From Darksidea phi (lineage: Eukaryota; Ascomycota; Dothideomycetes; Pleosporales; Lentitheciaceae), in NCBI GenBank assembly GCA_030770425.1, contig JASJFT010000012.1, forward strand, positions 186,001 through 250,000: 64,000 bases of DNA, written 5' to 3'. The translations under genes and the position numbers were made by a program. Positions 13,323-24,420 of this stretch are shown here, piece by piece. A model generated the notes under the pieces. It was not told the origin of the DNA and ran no database searches. It was given only the letters and a program-made list of their open reading frames with translations. Position 1 is the first letter of the stretch. Each line of letters begins with the position of its first letter.

Positions 13323-15006
13323 ATGCCCGAAAACACCCCCGCCATGAGTCGTAGACAGAGCGCAAAGGTAGCACTCGAGCTCCGCCCGCTTTCTTCCCCA
13401 TCTGACGACGCGCTGCAGGGCGAATGGATCCCCTCCGAGGGCCAGTGGCCTGTGGGGCCGCAGGAGGACGTCGATGTCGACAAGGACTGCATCTGGATCG
13501 ACGGTTGCTTCGACTTCAGCCACCACGGTATGCTCTACATCATTCACTCGAGATGAGGTCTGATGCATACGTCTTCTAGGGCATGCCGGTGCCATGCTGC
13601 AGGCTCGCCAGCTGGGCACTAAGCTGCTTGTTGGCGTGCATTCAGACGAAGCCATCCTCGAGAACAAGGGGCCGACGGTGATGCGCCTGGACGAGCGGTG
13701 CGCTACACGTATGCGGACAGGTATCGCGAGTGCTGATGATGGACAGGGTCATGGCCGTCGAGGCCTGCCGCTGGGCGACGCGCGCCATCCCCAGAGCCCC
13801 ATACGTCACGTCGCTGCCCTGGATAACACACTACGGCTGCTGGTATGTTGTGCACGGAGACGACATCACATCGGACAGCAATGGCCAGGACTGCTATCGC
13901 TACGTCAAAGCAGCAGGCAGGTTCAAAGTCGTGAAGCGAACCCCCGGAATCTCGACGACCGACCTCGTAGGGCGCATGTTGCTGTGTACCAAGACGCACT
14001 TTATACACTCACTAGAGAAGCGGCTGTCCGGCGAGGAGGGGCCTGGGGGGGAAGCAGAGCGCAAAGAGACGGGTGAGGCCATGCTGCAGCGGATCAAAGA
14101 CTACGCGACCGACTCGACGGGACTCGCCCCGGGCTGTGACGTGTGGTATTGGCACGCCTCCAGGCCAGTGAAGCTTCGAAGGACGACCACAACGCAGAGC
14201 TCACCAGGAGACCGGCGACCAAGTGTGCATGGTCGCCAGGAGTCAGCCCACTCGCATCATCCAGTAAAGGAGGAGAAGGGCAAATTCCACAAGCTGGTCG
14301 AGGGCAAGGGAGTGCGGCCCGGTCAAGCAGTGACATATGTTGACGGTGGTTGGGACTTGTTCTCTTCTGGGCACATTGAGTTCTTGCGACTCGTGATACA
14401 AGCAGAAGAGGACGCTGCGAAACAAAGAGGGTGGTACACAGAAGAGGCCAAGAAAGAGCGGATAGAAAAGACTGGCGAAGACTATGGCCCGGTGTTCTTA
14501 GTTGCTGGCATTCACGACGACGAGGTCATCAACCACTGGAAAGGCATCAACTTCCCGATCATGAACATCTTCGAGCGCGGCCTCTGCGTTCTTCAATGCA
14601 AGGTAAGCATCCACTGCTGCTGTTGCGAAACCACACTGACCCTTGTTAGTACATCGACGCTGTTGTCTTCGGCTCACCGTTCTCCCTCTCAAAAGCCTTC
14701 CTGCTTACCCTTCCTTATGGAACGCCCTCGGCTGTCTACCACGGCACGACCTCTTTCATGCCTTTGACGTACGATCCTTACGCCTGCGCCAAGACTCTCA
14801 ACATCTACCGCGAAGTAGCGAATCACAATTGGCAGGATGTCAATGCAGGGGAGATTGTAAACAGAATCATGAAGGGTAGGGCGGCATATGAGGAAAGGCA
14901 GCGGATTAAGGGGGAGAAGGGTGTGAGTGAGGAGGCGGAGAAGCGGAGGCAAGAGCTGCAGAGGGAGCAAAGTAGGAAGGAGATTGAGGGACAGTTTGGC
15001 ATATAG
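13323..15006 (+). CDS. ECT1: Ethanolamine-phosphate cytidylyltransferase
   Basis: Exons 13323-13527, 13580-13697, 13747-14602 and 14650-15006 give 511 residues. It makes CDP-ethanolamine from CTP and phosphoethanolamine in the Kennedy pathway to phosphatidylethanolamine. Two cytidylyltransferase domains are seen. The first has DFSHHGHAGAM (HxGH) and HSDEAI, followed by RTPGISTTDL. The second has DGGWDLFSSGHIEFL, in which the HxGH motif is degenerate (SSGH). The junctions restore LDERVMAVEACRW and VLQCKYIDAVVFGSP. The C-terminus is a charged helix rich in Glu, Lys and Arg. A second in-frame ATG at 13344 is a possible alternative start. The gene is divergent from its minus-strand neighbour, with ~480 bp shared between the two starts. 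Confidence 0.95.
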
Positions 15007-15334
15007 AGTCGAATAACATCAGTAGCGGAAACGCGTTGCTTGAGCAAGGATCGATTTCATCATTATTTGAGAAGATCAAAGCGACGCATCCGAAAGGCGA
15101 TTGACCCACGAGTCCTTCGGCGATTAGACTAGCGCGTCTTTAACTCCACGCGAATGTGAATCTTGGCGCTGTCACAATTGCGAAAGTGATGTAGCTAAAA
15201 CACGCGCACGCTTCTTACACCCTCATGATTTTTTCACGCCTGTCCTTCTACATATATTGTCTCGCCAATAAGCAAATCTAGTCCAGGTCAATCAATTTGC
15301 TCCTATACTGCTACACTACGATCTATGCTGCACG
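15007..15334. other. Short intergenic region
   Basis: No gene is seen. It should carry the ECT1 3' end and the promoter of the Alba-domain gene. Confidence 0.5.
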
Positions 15335-16267
15335 ATGAGCGCTTCTGCCCCGGTTGTCTTAACTTCTGGTGCGGCAGAAGGGAATACTACGATTGCACTT
15401 GCGACACTGGTTCCATACTCGAGCGATGGGCCTACATTACCGATCATTGCGGGTACGGGCGAGCCTTCGGGTGCGAGTGCGGTGAGCGGAGCTGCAATGT
15501 CCAGCAGCAAACAGGGTCCATCAAGAGGCAATGGAAGTGTAGAGGGAACGCGAAAGAAGCAAAAGAAAACTATCGAGACAGGCGAGGATGATACAAGCAC
15601 CCGGCCTTCGAAACCCCAGCCGAAGATGGATCTCGAACCGCTTTACAAACCCTGGTCCCTCCTCCCGCCCGAAATTCTACGAACGATCGAACTGCGACTG
15701 GGGCCTACACAATGGTGGGAAGAAAACTGCGTACCGGTAGTCTTCACGAAGAATCAGAATATCAAATCGGGCATCAATCGGCTCAAGGCGTATCTTGAGT
15801 ACGAGCAGATCCCGGGCTCGACAGTTGAGCTGCCGGATAAGCTCGGGAAGGAGGGGCTGCTGATAGCGATATCGGCGCAGGGAGAGGCAACGACGAAGTT
15901 GGTAGGGATTGTGGAGATGTTGCGGAGGGTCGTTAATACCAAGAGCGATAAAGAAGCTGGTGGAGGAGGAAAGGTAGAGAGGTGGTATTTGTATACAAGC
16001 CTCGCGAGTCGAGTGGTGGAAAGACGGACAAAGAATGGAGGTGCGGAGGAGAAAGATGCGGGTAGTAAAGAGAAAACATATATTAGCGGGGACGGTGATG
16101 GGGACTTTGAGATGAGGGATGCCGACCATGTGGCTGAGCAGGGCGAGGTCAAGAGTAAGAAGACACCGGTACTGACGGCTTGGATAAGCAAGAGCAGTAT
16201 TCCGGAGTACAAGAAGGCATTCGGCGAGCAGACGTTCGAAGTTCAGAAACCGAAAGGAGAGGACTGA
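15335..16267 (+). CDS. Alba-domain protein (RNase P/MRP subunit-like)
   Basis: A single exon of 310 residues. Residues ~1-90 are low complexity with a basic KKQKKT patch. Residues ~125-210 look like the Alba fold: VPVVFTKNQNIKSGINRLKA matches the first strand and Lys-rich loop, and LIAISAQGEATTKLVGIVEM matches the later strand and helix. Alba-fold proteins bind RNA or DNA, and the eukaryotic ones include the Pop6/Pop7 (Rpp25/Rpp20) subunits of RNase P/MRP. The position of Lys in TKNQNIKSG agrees with an RNA-binding role. Which subunit it would be, or whether it is another Alba protein, cannot be decided. The acidic linker near the end ends in a short conserved-looking tail. Confidence 0.7.
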   Translation: MSASAPVVLTSGAAEGNTTIALATLVPYSSDGPTLPIIAGTGEPSGASAVSGAAMSSSKQGPSRGNGSVEGTRKKQKKTIETGEDDTSTRPSKPQPKMDLEPLYKPWSLLPPEILRTIELRLGPTQWWEENCVPVVFTKNQNIKSGINRLKAYLEYEQIPGSTVELPDKLGKEGLLIAISAQGEATTKLVGIVEMLRRVVNTKSDKEAGGGGKVERWYLYTSLASRVVERRTKNGGAEEKDAGSKEKTYISGDGDGDFEMRDADHVAEQGEVKSKKTPVLTAWISKSSIPEYKKAFGEQTFEVQKPKGED

Positions 16268-16660
16268 GACGCAGTCTTGGCCAAGTCTGCGGTACGTAGC
16301 AACACCGTTCCGCTTACGATGCCACTCTAGAGAGCCACAGCGCTTATTCGAAGCAAGCCGGCGTCTACAAACAGATTTTCCAGATGGTCAAGTCAGCGAA
16401 ATGTTCCACCAACCACCGGCCCCGTGCCACCCGTACGGCAGCGAAAATGCACCTTCAGAATTATATGAGAAGATAAAGCCTCTGATATTCTATCCCCCGA
16501 ATCGGAGGGCGGTCAGTCGGCCGTATGGCTCCGCGTGGGTGCTGCCAGGTTGCATAGCGTCCCATTTTAGCTCAACAGCTTCAACGAGGCAAATATCCCC
16601 CCAATTGTATGTTTGACTCATTGTTATACACAATGTCCAAACACAGCCACGGACTGTCGA
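16268..16660. other. Intergenic region without a gene
   Basis: It lies between the convergent ends of the Alba gene and the next minus-strand gene. Nothing recognisable is present. Confidence 0.5.
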
Positions 16661-17176
16661 TTACCCCAATCGTCTTAGGAACTCCGCCTCTCGCCTCTTC
16701 TCCTCGTCTTGCATCCCACCTTTCTGCTCATCTACCCTCATTGCCTGCATCTTCCACTCCCTCCTCCCACTCTCCCGTTCATCCTCGCCCACACCTCTAT
16801 CCGTGGTTTCCCGCACCCTCGCGTCCATCCCGACACATTCGACCGTCTCGATCCACCAATAGTGCGACCACACTCTCCCCTCGCCGCCCTCGCTATATTT
16901 GATTAACTCAAAAGGTTTCGCTGCAGGCTCATGGTGATATATCCTCGCTCCGTCTGCAAATTGAAGCGACGATGAGCCTACTTGTTGCGAAGTAGGGTGT
17001 CGAGCCTTTATGGCCTTGATGCGGTTGACGGCCGTGCGGAGGTCCGAGTATACGGTTTTGGCGTTGCCGCGCAGTTTGTCCGGTGTGAGCGCTGTTGTGC
17101 GGTGGTGCATGATGATGTAGCAGAGGTGTTTTGGCGGTTCGAGTGAGGAGGGGGAAGTGGAGGAGGTAGTTGGCAT
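16661..17176 (-). CDS. Small hypothetical protein
   Basis: A single exon of 171 residues from ATG 17176. No family was recognised. The middle contains KTVYSDLRTAVNRIKAIKAR, which looks helical and basic, and then SHYWWIETVECVGMD. The last third is charged (Glu/Arg-rich) and probably a helix. Base use and the regular charge pattern look coding. The two minus-strand frames that follow upstream carry a similar Trp-Glu-x-Val-Glu type motif, so the three may be old tandem relatives. Confidence 0.55.
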   Translation of the reverse strand: MPTTSSTSPSSLEPPKHLCYIIMHHRTTALTPDKLRGNAKTVYSDLRTAVNRIKAIKARHPTSQQVGSSSLQFADGARIYHHEPAAKPFELIKYSEGGEGRVWSHYWWIETVECVGMDARVRETTDRGVGEDERESGRREWKMQAMRVDEQKGGMQDEEKRREAEFLRRLG

Positions 17177-17469
17177 TTTCGTTGCGGGGTGTGGTGGGCG
17201 AGAGGTGGTGTAGTGTTTGAGAAATACGCACGAGTGAGCTAAAGAGTTTTACAAAGTTAGTCAAGGCTGCCGGCGGTGAAAGAGGGTTTTGATAAGAAGC
17301 AGGGGCTTCGCTCAAGCGGACTCTTTCGTTAGGACTAGAAACGCTATAGATGATATTCATACACTCTTGTCCAAACACAATAATAACACTAACTGCTTCC
17401 CCGCCAACGAAGATGTCCACCAATGCTGCATGTTGATCTCATTCTTCCAGCAGCGCCAATAATACCCTT

Positions 17470-17945
17470 TTACCAAACCCATCTCCTCCCCTGTCCTGCA
17501 TACGAGGACTCGCATGAAAGCTCCACACTCTCAACCCAGTAAACATACATGCCTAGCGGTGGTTCCACTCCATCCGTCCTCGCCGGCTCCAGCACCACCC
17601 ACACCACCATGCTCGGCGGCGCGATCTTAGTCTTGCTCATATCGTGAACGATGCTCAAACCAAAGTAGTCTGTTCGCTTTAGCTGCATGTAGCGCTGCGC
17701 GAGCGGACGGTCGGGGAGGTAATTATCGTGTTGGTATGGAGGTGTGTGGTGGCGTCGGCGTGGTAAAGGTAAGGCGGAAGGGGATGTTGATGGGTGGGGA
17801 GAGGTAGTTGGAGGCTTTGGTTGAGGTAATGGTAATTGGGGCGCATTGTTAAGGGGTTGGGGGGTTGGACAGGTGGAGAACTTCTGCGTTCATAGTCCGG
17901 TTCCTCATCCCATCGTATTTCTATTTCGTCGTCGGAGTTGGACAT
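17470..17945 (-). CDS. Small hypothetical protein, frame change needs an intron or is a frameshift
   Basis: ATG 17945 opens an acidic N-terminus (MSNSDDEIEIRWDEEPDYE). The most coding-like C-terminal part (YMQLKRTDYFGLSIVHDMS, then MYVYWVESVELSCESS) is in another frame and ends at 17470. A 56-bp intron from a weak GTCCAA donor to CCAAAG would join the two through a Pro-rich stretch; a simple frameshift is the alternative. No family was recognised and the function is unknown. Confidence 0.4.
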
Positions 17946-18034
17946 GTTGTGCTAGCAATGGGGATCGCGGAATTAAAAGCCTGGCATAGAGTGCTGGACG
18001 ACGGAGATATTTGAACATGGGCTACTGAATCGAG

Positions 18035-18059
18035 GTGTGTGTGTGTGTGTGTGTGTGTG
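18035..18059. repeat. (GT)n microsatellite
   Basis: An uninterrupted GT run of 25 bases. It lies upstream of the start of the small minus-strand gene that begins at 17945. Confidence 0.95.
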
Positions 18060-18203
18060 CAATTGTCAGGGAAAATGAACGAGGGTGCTTAAATCTCCAC
18101 CTTGAAAGAGAACTCTCCGCCAATCCAAGCAATTCCCACTTCTCTTCAGTCTCTCCCATCTCGCCCTCGCTCTCGCCCCCGCGCTCGTCCTCGCTTGCAA
18201 TTG

Positions 18204-18924
18204 TCACTTGTGGCCGTCACTACCGCAGCCGCTATTCCCACCTACAGCCCTCCACAGCCCCTCGTCAAAACCATCCTCCATTTCCACAAGCTCTTGGTCA
18301 ACAACCCTTATCCTCCCCAGCTCTTCCTCAACATCATCCATCCCCACGAGCGCCCCATTAGCATTCCCCTTTCTCGAAGACCTCCTCATTTACATTCTCC
18401 TAATCCCCTCGCCCCACATCAACAACACTTCCATCCTCCCCCCCTCTTACCTTCCACGCTTCTCAACCTCAAACCATAGTCTCCCTCCCACCACAACAAA
18501 GCCTTCTTGTTATCCTCTACATCCAGCACCTCGACGCTCTGAGCTCCCCAGTGAACACAGCAGTCGTCTTCCTGGCCTTGAGGGCACAGCCATCTCTGCA
18601 AGCTCGTCGGCAGATCTCGACGCTGAATTTGCCTTTGATGGCGAGAAGCTGGGTTTTGGCTGCCGAGAGGGAGGTGTAGTAGCGCCATGGGGTAACGACG
18701 AAGAGGGGGAGGGGGTTGCTGGGTGGGTGGTTAGGTCGTGGCGCATGAGGGATGTAGATGGTCATTGTGGCGTAAGATCGAGGTGGTGCGGAGGGCAGAG
18801 GAAGTGGTGTAGGGTAGAGAATTCGTCTGCTCTGTCTATAATGCCGAGTGAAGATGGCTGTGCTTGCCTGTTGATTGATTAAGCTTGCGAAGTTTGACCG
18901 AGAGCAAGAGCGAATGCCAATCAA
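18204..18924 (-). pseudogene. Probable degenerate small gene, three coding-like pieces in different frames
   Basis: On the minus strand, an N-terminal piece starting MTIYIPHAPRPNHPPSN (ATG 18764) runs into PWRYYTSLSAAKTQLLAIKG. A second piece in another frame holds AQSVEVLDVEDNKKALLWWE. A third near 18389-18204 holds MDDVEEELGRIRVVDQELVE. A GTAAGA donor and GATTAG acceptor lie between the second and third pieces, but joining there runs into a stop. I could not build an open model, so I read it as decayed or mis-sequenced. No family was recognised. Confidence 0.35.
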
Positions 18925-19353
18925 ATCATGTGCACATTGGGCAATCGACGAGTGAATTGCAAGGCTTCTTCGTGATTATCAGCCTGCACAGCTGTTCCTA
19001 GATCCTACTTGCTCAAACCACTTATTCCAATATCTTGGCCTAAAGCTCCTGCGCCCCCAGTAAAACAGACAGCCTCGCATCAGACCAAAGTCGGAGGAAG
19101 AAAATTAAGAAAACCGTTTCCGTACCACAACTCCCCTAGGGTGCTAAAAAGTGCCGCTATGTGTGATTTTTCGTACTTACTCCCCGGCGGCGAGGCACAG
19201 CGTCCTTTGAAGCCCCAGGGTATATACCGGTCCAATTCCATCGTGTATAGAGCGACCTCGCACTGAATGGGGATCCTGAATTGCCCGGGCTCGTATCCTG
19301 TGACGCCATTCTCCATTTATATCACTGCCCCCCACTTACCCCCATATCCTCCC
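18925..19353. other. Intergenic region without a gene
   Basis: Nothing recognisable apart from short random frames. Confidence 0.5.
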
Positions 19354-20628
19354 TTACTCAACCCTCACACCGGTGCAACCCAGCCGGTGCCACTTCCTCC
19401 CCGCATGCCAAACCTCCTGATACCTTGAACTCGTTTGTCCCACGCTCTCGCCCACAATCTCAAACGGCTTCAGCTCCGGTATTTGATCCAACTTGTGCTC
19501 CGGACACTGCGGCGGAATTTTCTGTAGCTTGTCCTGTCCCGTGTACGTGCGGTGGGCCAAGTTCGGAGGGCCCTTACTGAACATGTAATGCGTGGCGACG
19601 TAGCGTGCATTGGACGGGATACCGGTGGGTGGGGCCGGGCTGATGTTGAAGGCGAAGCCGAGCTGGGACGAAAGCGCTGGGGTTTTAGCGTAGCGTGGAG
19701 ACGTCAGTGTGAGTAAAAGCGTTTGATATACTTTCGCTGCACAGGTGTTGGGGTAGTGGTGAAGCGAGCTGATAGTCACGACGTCATGGCCGGCAGGTGT
19801 CGCCTGGACCGTTATCGTGGCGTCTTGCGTACTGCGGATGGGCTTGGTCCAAGATTTGTCAGGCTCGAGATAGAGCATGATGGTGATGCTGCCTGCATAG
19901 TTGTTCGAGGCTGTTTGGTCCGACCAGTCACCGACGACGAAGTATTTTGGCGAAATGACAAGGGTAAAGTCCCAGCCCCGGGTGTTGATGTGTATGCTGT
20001 TGCTGGTGCGGGGGAGGGGCCACATCGGCTGGACAGGTTGCGGCCTGGGTCGAGGGTATGTGTACTGATTGGGGTGAGGTCTCGACTGTGCTTGAGAATG
20101 CGCCTGATGCGCCCGATACGCTTGATACGCTTGATACGCTTGATACGCTTGATACGCTCGATGCGGTTGAGGATGCGGTTGAGGATACGCTTGGGAATAC
20201 GCTTGGTTTTCCTGCGAATCCCGTTGAGCTGATGCTTGATAGTCCCCGCTACACTCAGCTCGGGCAGAGGCTTGCCCCCCGGTGGGCGGGTGGAAGGAAG
20301 GAGCATTCATATTTCCCGAACTTGGGTCACGAGGCATACTGGATGTTGTCAGAGGCACCTCTGGTTCATGCTCGGATTTACGCTGCCTCTCAAGCTGCTC
20401 CTGTCGAAGTAGCTCCGCATCATAAGCCTCCTTCCTCTGGGCGTCGCCCAAGCACTCCCACGCATTGTTTGCATATTTGGCCAGCGCCGCTCGCCTCCTG
20501 CGCTCGTCTTCTGGCAGATGCATTGTCTTGTCTGGATGGTTTGCCCGCATGAAGTCTCTGAAGGCTTTCTTGATGTCATCTAGATCCGCCGATTGGCGGA
20601 TCCCGAGGAGGGCGTAGTAAGTAGACAT
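19354..20628 (-). CDS. J-domain protein with W-centred C-terminal domain (family member 1)
   Basis: A single exon of 424 residues from ATG 20628. Residues 1-75 are a J domain (MSTYYALLGIRQSADLDDIK, HPD in RANHPDKT, then ECLGDAQRKEAYD). J domains stimulate the ATPase of Hsp70. A Gln/Pro-rich linker follows, with five to six YQA units. From about residue 215 there is a beta-type region beginning INTRGWDFTLVISPKY. The same pattern, N/D-x(3)-W-x-hydrophobic-x-L/I-x-I/L-S-x-K/R, recurs after the J domain in the other two intact copies at 40.0-41.3 kb and 43.1-44.2 kb. No membrane segment or signal peptide is seen. The role is unknown beyond a probable Hsp70 partner. Confidence 0.85.
   Translation of the reverse strand: MSTYYALLGIRQSADLDDIKKAFRDFMRANHPDKTMHLPEDERRRRAALAKYANNAWECLGDAQRKEAYDAELLRQEQLERQRKSEHEPEVPLTTSSMPRDPSSGNMNAPSFHPPTGGQASARAECSGDYQASAQRDSQENQAYSQAYPQPHPQPHRAYQAYQAYQAYQAYRAHQAHSQAQSRPHPNQYTYPRPRPQPVQPMWPLPRTSNSIHINTRGWDFTLVISPKYFVVGDWSDQTASNNYAGSITIMLYLEPDKSWTKPIRSTQDATITVQATPAGHDVVTISSLHHYPNTCAAKVYQTLLLTLTSPRYAKTPALSSQLGFAFNISPAPPTGIPSNARYVATHYMFSKGPPNLAHRTYTGQDKLQKIPPQCPEHKLDQIPELKPFEIVGESVGQTSSRYQEVWHAGRKWHRLGCTGVRVE
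20113..20208. repeat. 9-bp tandem repeat inside J-domain gene
   Basis: Units of TTGATACGC and variants encode repeated Tyr-Gln-Ala on the minus strand. The unit is a multiple of three, so copy-number changes keep the frame. Confidence 0.85.
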
Positions 20629-22106
20629 GGTAACACCTGGGCGGGCGTTAGTTGCGCCCGGTCCTCTAACTGTTTGAGTTGAGGGTGCGATGGGCTGCCC
20701 GAGCGCGGGATTATATAACGCTTGGGGCGGCTCATAGTGCGAAAATTTGGGGAAGGCTGGTGTGGCCTGTCGTGGTGACGTCGTGTGGTGAGGGCAAATA
20801 ATTCATGCTTCCCCAACGGACGGGCTGATGCGATCGTCGGTGACATTGTAAGATGCGTGAGCCTCATAATTTAACAGTCCATCGGGCTTTTAGTGTTTAC
20901 GCGACATGGAACTGGTGAGTGAGCAATGGTAAGTTAATCCAAAGTGGTGGTTGCACGTACCATGTGCATGGACAAATTACAACCTAACGTGATACGAACA
21001 GGGCAAGAGAGAGAACAATGCAAGAACTGAAGCTCGCCTAGTCACCCCGCCTCCTACACCTCGAGACTTTCCTTTAGCTGCAGATGACGCATATGTCTTT
21101 CGCTACCTGGTGGCTCAGTCACCTAAGCCCTTTGACTCAGACACGTAGACGATACCTAATTGAAGATCGTTCAAAATCCTGCTTCCTACCGTACTCTCCG
21201 CGAAGGAATGCGGAGCCTCAAAGTCAGCCATGACTACTCTTTGCGTTGCCTATTACCTTTGGTACACTCCTGAGATTTTTTCGCCCGTCACTGGGAGTAT
21301 TGACCGACCACGTAGAGTTAGCAAGATGTGAACGCTCGTAACCCTCATCCGAATCATTCGCCCAAACTCCCGAACACACCCGTGAAATCCGTATCCGCTG
21401 GCATGCTGGGTGTCGTTCTGATATCCAGCAGCGCGGTCGTGCACAGAAGCACAAAGCCGTCGACCTCGGGTCTGCCATGTCGATGTGCAGCAAGCAAGAG
21501 AACTCGGCATTCCTAACGGAGCAACGGATCATGCGAGGGGAGTGTTTCCTTGAAGAGTTGGAGCTATGCCGTCTACATCTACATTGGCCACATTAGTGGG
21601 CGTCGTCGCGGGCTTGGCAGGCTTGGTCTAAGAAGAGCAGCGGTAAATCTCGCAGCTGCGAGGTATCAAAGCGATCGCAAACATAGCATCCGCCGTATTT
21701 GGCACAGGCGGCACCAAGCTATCCGCTATAGTCCGAAAACAATGTTGTGCAGAGAAGTATGAGTAGATATGAGGTTGAAAGCTGCCAGGGAGGTTGAGCT
21801 CACCCATAGTCTAACTCGATACGGTTAGACTGGGTAGTCTATCTGGCTCGTCGGATCGCCGGGAAAATTAGTCCGCTTGTTATAGATCTCTCTGCACTAC
21901 TCGGATGCACTTTTCGGGCTGTGGGTGCAATAAAGTATATAGTGGTAAACTTGGCTCTGGGCGACATATTGACGCTAGATTTTGAAAATGAAGCGACGGA
22001 GAGCTATATAAGGAACCTAGGGTAGAACTAGCAGGCAATGGGATCTCAGGATATTGTCCAGCACCTGTCGAAAACAACGTCTCCATTGCTGCTCGATCGC
22101 ACAAAA
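20629..22106. other. Intergenic region, one weak small frame
   Basis: No convincing gene. A short plus-strand frame from ATG 21566 begins MPSTSTLATLVGVVAGLAGL, which looks hydrophobic, but it stops at once. A further open piece in the same frame continues to about 21764. It could be a decayed small secreted or membrane protein. The last part is the alpha-galactosidase promoter. Confidence 0.4.
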
Positions 22107-23847
22107 ATGACGCCCTATATCCTTCCATTGCTATCGGCGTTTGCGTGGCTCGGCGCTGCAAAAACGGTCCGCTCACCGACTCCGCCAATGGGCTGGAATT
22201 CGTACAACTCGTACAATTGCTTGCCGAGCGAGGCCAAAATCAAGGCCAGTGCAAAGAGTCTGGTTGATCTCGGGCTGTATAGCCTTGGCTACAATTTCGC
22301 AACTGTGGACTGCGGGTGGAACTCACGCCACCGCGACTCGAAGGGTAGGATGCAATGGAACGAGACACTCTTCCCCTCGGGCGGCAAAGCATTGGGCGAC
22401 TATCTGCATGGTTTGGGTCTGGGGTTTGGGCTCTACTCTGGGGCGGGATATTTTCAATGCGGCAGCACGGATCTGCCTGCAAGTCTTGGTGAGTGGAGGA
22501 CGCGATTATCTCGCGGGGTGGTAATGGCGGCTAATTCAGTTCAAGGTTTTGAAAAGATCGACGCAGAGAGTTTCGCAGAATGGGGAGGAGACAGTCTGAA
22601 GTGGGCTACATTCCGTGCTGTGTGCGGCTGGGCGGCTGACACAACTCAGATACGACAACTGCTATTCCACATCTCGGACTAACATGGTCGACGGCAGCTC
22701 CAAAGAGGCGCAATCCCCTGCGCGATTCCAGCTCATGGCCAAGGTTTTAGACTCGGTAGACCGTGATATCAAGTACTTTGTATGCCAATGGGGTATCGGC
22801 ACCGACGTTGGGGTGTGGGCATCGGCCATCGGGAACACGTGGAGAATGAGCAACGACATTTACAACGCGTGGCGCAGCATCTGGCGCATCACAAACCAAG
22901 TGGTGCCGTACTTCAGACACACGACCGTCGGTGCTTTCGCGGACATGGACATGCTCATAGTAGGTCTCAACGCGCTATCCACCGAGGAGGAGCGCTTCCA
23001 TTTTGGGATGTGGGCCATTAACAAGTCTCCTCTCATCATCGGCGCGGTGCTGGACTCCCCTCGTCTTTCCCGGGCTTCTGTCAATATTCTGTCCAACAAA
23101 GAGGTCATCGCAATCAACCAGGACCCTTTGGCCAAGCAGGCACAGCTGGTGAGGAGGTATACCGAAGAGGAGTGGGACATCTGGCTGGGCGATCTTTCCA
23201 AGGACCGCAAGGTGCTGGGCATTGCGAACTGGAAGAACGCGTCGCAGAAGGTTAAGGTGGATTTGGGCTCGCTTGGCGTAGCTTCGGCAACAGCAAGAGA
23301 TGTATGGGCAGCGACCGATCTCGGATCGGTGGGGGGTGTCCAGAACATGTCGTTATCAGGCCATGAGATGAAGCTTTGGATCCTTTCCGACATCTCTCGT
23401 ACGTCTCCCCAATCAGCCGGCTACTACTCGGCGGCGAACGCAACTCTGGGCGGCGCGGCTCGTCTCGTCAACTGTGCCGACCACGAATGCCTGCCTACGG
23501 GCCACAAGATCGAGAACATAGGCCGGGGTGCTAGTGCGGCCTTCCGTTCTGTCAGGGTCAAGTCGGGCGGGAAGAAGCTTGTGGGCGTCGATTTCATCAA
23601 CTACGACTATGCCTTTGGGACGGCATGGAACTGGGGCTCCAATACCAGGAACATGACGATCTCGGTGAATGGCGCCAAGGAGAAGAGATGGGCATTTCCC
23701 CTGTCGGGCGGGAACTGGCGGGAGGCTGGACGTCTGCTGATCGAGGTGGACGGACTCGTTGCAGGCAGTGCGAACAATATTACCTTCCGATCGCACGCGA
23801 ATGACAGCGGGGCGCCGGACTTGGTTGGATTGGAGATTTTCGACTAA
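22107..23847 (+). CDS. Secreted alpha-galactosidase, glycoside hydrolase family 27, with C-terminal beta module
   Basis: Exons 22107-22488, 22546-22600 and 22650-23847 give 544 residues. ATG 22107 gives a clean signal peptide (MTPYILPLLSAFAWLGAAKT). The GH27 barrel starts with PTPPMGWNSYN. The catalytic nucleophile lies in KYDNC, whose Lys codon is split by intron 2, and the acid/base Asp is in MSNDIYNAW. The motif GAFADMDML and the end-of-barrel INQDPLAKQ are also typical. A C-terminal beta-sandwich region, about the last 140 residues (from around GAARLVNCADHE), resembles the CBM35-like module of several fungal GH27 enzymes. It removes alpha-linked galactose from galactomannan or raffinose-type sugars outside the cell. 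Intron 1 (57 bp) is in frame without stops, so a naive frame reads through it. Confidence 0.95.
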
Positions 23848-24420
23848 TTATGGGACGTGTTGAGAGGATCAGGCAGCGCCGCAACATGTTATATCATGGA
23901 AGCCTAGCGGCCACGTGTGTGGAGCATGTCTGCTTACTGGGACAACAGGGCAGGGCAGGTAGCATGCCCCGTGCCAGTGAGCGATTTGAGCCTTTCAGCA
24001 CAAAAGTAATTCTCAAAGGCAATGCTCAAGCAGTGCCACGGAGCGACCTTGGCGCCTGTAGACTGGGCTTAGGCCATAGACTGGTCAGCGGATCGATGCA
24101 TGCTGTGTCCCGCGATGCTGTGCAGAGTGCATCGAGTGATGTGCCGTGCATGTACTGATTGCAGTTTCGGCTTCCCTGGTCGGTGGTGCAACAGTGGTGG
24201 TTCTTGTGACGGCGTACAAGGCTGCGATTGCCCCATGCAGCAAATTTGCCCGGAGATTCGATTCGTGTGAGGCTGTGGAGCTGGACGCTTCCAACAGCTG
24301 CATGCGGTGTAGAGCATGCGGCGGGGACCACGGCCAGAGAAGATGCTGATGGAACCCGAGCGAAGGGGAGGCCAGGGCAAAGCGCATAGGTAGTCGAGTC
24401 GCAGTCCCTCGAAGGAGAGG

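Noticed and set aside
12328..13401. 357-codon minus-strand frame overlapping the promoter of ECT1 and the unknown conserved gene
   Set aside because: Arg- and Pro-rich translation of GC-rich DNA in the wrong frame; it is a shadow of the Ser/Pro-rich gene and of ECT1 exon 1.
19354..23847. Idea of a biosynthetic or sugar-use gene cluster linking the alpha-galactosidase with neighbours
   Set aside because: The neighbours (J-domain protein, phosphate transporter) share no pathway with it, and no backbone enzyme or regulator is adjacent.
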